A program made the translations under genes and the position numbers. From an uncultured Clostridia bacterium (GTDB lineage: Bacteria > Bacillota > Clostridia > Oscillospirales > Oscillospiraceae), in the NCBI GenBank assembly GCA_937907715.1, contig CALERM010000134.1, forward strand, positions 1 through 7,194: DNA of 7,194 bases, in the 5' to 3' direction. The notes below the pieces were generated by a model, which made no database searches, was not told the DNA's origin, and was given only the letters and a program-made list of their open reading frames with translations. This document shows positions 5,260-7,194 of this stretch, piece after piece. Each line of letters opens with the position of its first letter. The first letter of the stretch is position 1.

Positions 5260-6729
5260 TCAGTCAATTGCAGTTACGACCGGCGCGGTCCAGCTTTCGA
5301 TGGCGTCCATGTCCGGTGTGTAGATGCGCAGATACAGGTGAAAGCCGCCGTCTGCAACCGGGAGCCAGTTCGTCGTGTCCTCCGGCGCGGTTTTGGAGAC
5401 GAGCACATCTACGGAGCCGTCTTCATTCACGCTCAAGCCCGAGCGGTCGTTGACGCAGTAGCGGTCAAGGGGATTGTCGATCAAAAAATCATCCTCGCCG
5501 TATGCGGTGACCGACCAGAAGCCGCCGTCCAGCACAGGCGGAAGGCTTTCAAAGTGCAGGATGTACGATTTTTCACCGGTCAGCGGCTCGCCGTCTGCGT
5601 CCACCGCCGTTTTGGGGTACAGTGCAACGTCCACGGTGTTCGCGCCGAGACCGGCCAGCGCGACGAGTGCGCGGTAGGCGTATTCCGTGCCGAAATCTCC
5701 AATTGGTGCGCCGAAGTAGCTCCACTGACCGAGCTGGTTGGAAAACTGCATGGCGCTTCCCGCGAGCTTCTGGCGAAGATTCTGGAGCATCTGCGTCCAG
5801 ACCTCCTGCACATCTCCGGTCAGGACAGAAGCATCAAACGTCATACCGGGACCGACGTTGACGGCAGCCAGCTGCTCTAAAAGCGGCGCGTCCGCCTCTG
5901 CCGGCTGGTTTTTCTCCATCAGCGCGTTTGCCGTCTGGAAGAATGTGACCGGGTCCATGGACAGCACCTTGTTGACAGGGACAAAGTTGTTTTCTTCCCG
6001 GTTGCTTCCCTTCGGCGGTTGATACGCACCGCCACTCAGATAGGCGGAAAGCGGCAGAAGCTGCATCTGCGCTTGAATGGCGTACACGTTTGGAAGATCT
6101 TCCTCACCGGAAAGCACCGTTCTGGTAATAGACCATGCCATAGAGGTGGGGACATCGACGCGCGTCACGCCTGCGGGCAGCTCGCCGTCCCACGTGGACA
6201 GCGTGATCGCATAGGTCCCTGCCTTGTCGAGCACCGCCGCGGTATTTGTCCATGCGTCAAGCACCTGCACCTTGCAGAACCGGTCCGTTTCCGGCAGCAC
6301 ATAGACGATCGGCTCCTCGCTTAAGTCATACCAGACCTGCGAATAGATGGTATCCACATTGGGCGTCACCACGTTTTTGAACTGCGCGTTGGCAAGTGCT
6401 GCGCCGTGGATGAACTGATTGACAGGCGCTTTGCCGGTCACCGGCTCTTCCGTATTCGTCGCGACGGTCTTCGTCGCGTCCATCAGCACCAGCGGGAACG
6501 CGTAAACGTAAGCGGCTTCCAGCGTGTCCCAGACGTCCGCCTGCGGCTCTGCTTCCGTCGTATCGGCGGGCTCTGCCGCGTCGGGTTCGGCGTCTGTTTC
6601 AGTTTCCGTTGTGTCGGCGTGCTCCGTCACTGCCGGTTCTGCGGTCGGTTGATCTGTGGGCGCTGCCGTGCCTGCGCAGCCGGACAGCAGGACTGCCATG
6701 CAAAGCAGCAAAATCGTAAGCTTTTTCAT
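5260..6729 (-). CDS. DUF1254/DUF1214 domain-containing lipoprotein
   Basis: This 489-aa protein is predicted to be exported and lipid-anchored. A short signal peptide, MKKLTILLLCMAVLLSGC, ends in an LSGC lipobox with Cys18 as the lipidated residue. Next comes a low-complexity linker rich in Thr, Glu, Ala, Asp and Pro (19-65), with ADTTE repeated at 38-42 and 55-59. A DUF1254 domain follows at about 68-205 (AYVYAFPLVLMD, TPNVDTIYSQVWYDLSEEP, VLDAWTNT). The C-terminal DUF1214 domain is at about 365-475 (GGFWSVTAYG, NPLDRYCVNDRS, NWLPVADGGFHLYLRIYTP). This two-domain arrangement is common in bacteria, but I know of no established biochemical activity. It would sit on the outer face of the cytoplasmic membrane. 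The start is supported by AAGGAAA about 6 bases upstream. It lies 61 bases after a TetR-like gene on the same strand, so co-transcription is likely. Its own terminator follows. Confidence 0.92.
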   Translation of the reverse strand: MKKLTILLLCMAVLLSGCAGTAAPTDQPTAEPAVTEHADTTETETDAEPDAAEPADTTEAEPQADVWDTLEAAYVYAFPLVLMDATKTVATNTEEPVTGKAPVNQFIHGAALANAQFKNVVTPNVDTIYSQVWYDLSEEPIVYVLPETDRFCKVQVLDAWTNTAAVLDKAGTYAITLSTWDGELPAGVTRVDVPTSMAWSITRTVLSGEEDLPNVYAIQAQMQLLPLSAYLSGGAYQPPKGSNREENNFVPVNKVLSMDPVTFFQTANALMEKNQPAEADAPLLEQLAAVNVGPGMTFDASVLTGDVQEVWTQMLQNLRQKLAGSAMQFSNQLGQWSYFGAPIGDFGTEYAYRALVALAGLGANTVDVALYPKTAVDADGEPLTGEKSYILHFESLPPVLDGGFWSVTAYGEDDFLIDNPLDRYCVNDRSGLSVNEDGSVDVLVSKTAPEDTTNWLPVADGGFHLYLRIYTPDMDAIESWTAPVVTAID

Positions 6730-6755
6730 ATTCGTTTCCTTTCTTATGCTGCGCC

Positions 6756-6776
6756 GCGGGATGTCCCGCAGTTTTT
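6756..6776 (+). other. Small hairpin between TetR-like gene and lipoprotein gene
   Basis: GCGGG/CCCGC (6756-6760 with 6765-6769) closes a 4-base loop and, on the plus strand only, is followed by TTTTT (6772-6776). No plus-strand gene ends here. On the minus strand there is no T tract after the stem, so it should not block read-through from the TetR-like gene into the lipoprotein gene. It may be an mRNA structure or chance. Confidence 0.35.
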
Positions 6777-6790
6777 CCGCGTGTTTTTTC

Positions 6791-7194
6791 TCAGCCTGCG
6801 GTGTCCGGGTCCGGCGAAACGGCTTTTTTATCCGCGCACCAGTTCAGGAGCATTTCCTGCGTGATCAGAAGCTCTTTGGTATAGTCTGCGTCCGTATGAC
6901 CAGCCCAGACAATCCCCTGTGCGTACCGCTCCGCCGCGGACAGCATTCCGATCGCAGCGACGGTAAAAAGAACGTCCTCCGGCACATCGGTGCGGATGCT
7001 GCGATCCTCTTTTGCGCGCAGATACGCCGCGTGAAAGGTCTCCCGGATAGGTCGCAGCGGTTCGAGATGCTCCTGCAGCTCCTGCACCTGCGTGTGCTGG
7101 CGGCAGAGAAACGTTTTGTAGTTGCCGCTGAAGCGCAGCAGCGCGGGCTGCTGCCGGTAAAGGTGGATCATCCAGTCCGTATAAAAACGGAGCA
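6791..7194 (-). CDS. TetR/AcrR-like transcriptional regulator, C-terminal part (5' end outside window)
   Basis: The frame is open to the right edge. Upstream of the internal Met at 7171 it continues with LRFYTDW, so the gene starts beyond the window. The visible 133 or so residues are the all-helical ligand-binding and dimerisation domain of a TetR-type protein. They include FYTDWMIHLYRQQPALLRF, a long helix HTQVQELQEHLEPLRPIRETFHAAYLRAKEDRSIRTDVPEDVLFTVAAIGMLSAAERYAQ in several turns, and a C-terminal TKELLITQEMLLNWC. The pattern of a small hydrophobic core ending in an MLL helix is typical of TetR C-termini, but these diverge greatly and the diagnostic N-terminal HTH is not in the window, so the family call is an inference. 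The next gene, 61 bases downstream, is the DUF1254 lipoprotein, a plausible co-transcribed target. The ligand is unknown. Confidence 0.7.
   Translation of the reverse strand, partial: LRFYTDWMIHLYRQQPALLRFSGNYKTFLCRQHTQVQELQEHLEPLRPIRETFHAAYLRAKEDRSIRTDVPEDVLFTVAAIGMLSAAERYAQGIVWAGHTDADYTKELLITQEMLLNWCADKKAVSPDPDTAG

Noticed and set aside
5131..5880. A 249-codon open frame on the plus strand opposite the lipoprotein gene
   Set aside because: It starts across the minus-strand terminator and runs antisense to well-conserved DUF1214 sequence. The product is Arg/Val/Cys-rich with no domain.

Overview
The window looks like the chromosome of a spore-former-lineage Bacillota, most likely class Clostridia and probably an Oscillospirales/Ruminococcaceae-type gut bacterium. 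This rests on an IreB-family protein, a SpoVAD homologue, strong AGGAGG ribosome binding sites, sigma-A-type promoters and a GC-rich backbone (hand count 62% over 841-900). The organism call is an inference.

Layout. (1) Positions 1-2309 hold pheT, entering from the left edge without its first few dozen codons. (2) Positions 2421-2766 hold ireB as a complete one-gene unit with a sigma-A promoter and an intrinsic terminator. (3) Positions 2783-3260 hold a second one-gene unit, a 97-aa protein of unknown function with an extended -10 promoter, followed by two tandem terminators. (4) From 3342 there is a possible forespore (sigma-G-like) promoter and spoVAD, which matches its family up to residue 209 and then breaks off into unrelated AT-richer sequence. 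(5) Positions 3996-4490 have no convincing gene. They contain a roughly 165-bp palindromic element with 21-bp terminal inverted repeats, resembling a miniature inverted-repeat element. (6) Positions 4493-5097 hold a membrane-anchored XRE-family regulator with a promoter whose -35 box lies inside a perfect 17-bp dyad. Its extracytoplasmic loop carries a GGADGPTS motif, reminiscent of the beta subunit of sodium-pumping decarboxylases. (7) On the minus strand, 5148-7194 hold the C-terminal part of a TetR-like regulator, then a DUF1254/DUF1214 lipoprotein gene, then a strong terminator.

Interpretation. The left half is ordinary housekeeping sequence in small independent transcription units. The stretch 3996-5100 has lower GC in its non-coding part and at the start of the XRE gene (35% over 4141-4200, 40% over 4561-4620). 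It starts exactly where spoVAD is cut, so it looks like an acquired or rearranged segment that removed the 3' part of spoVAD. The missing spoVAD part does not reappear before the right edge, so deletion accompanied the insertion, or the other half lies elsewhere. The TetR and lipoprotein genes are probably co-transcribed. The lipoprotein's substrate or role is unknown. The most interesting items are the XRE membrane regulator with its candidate autoregulatory operator, and the spoVAD breakpoint.
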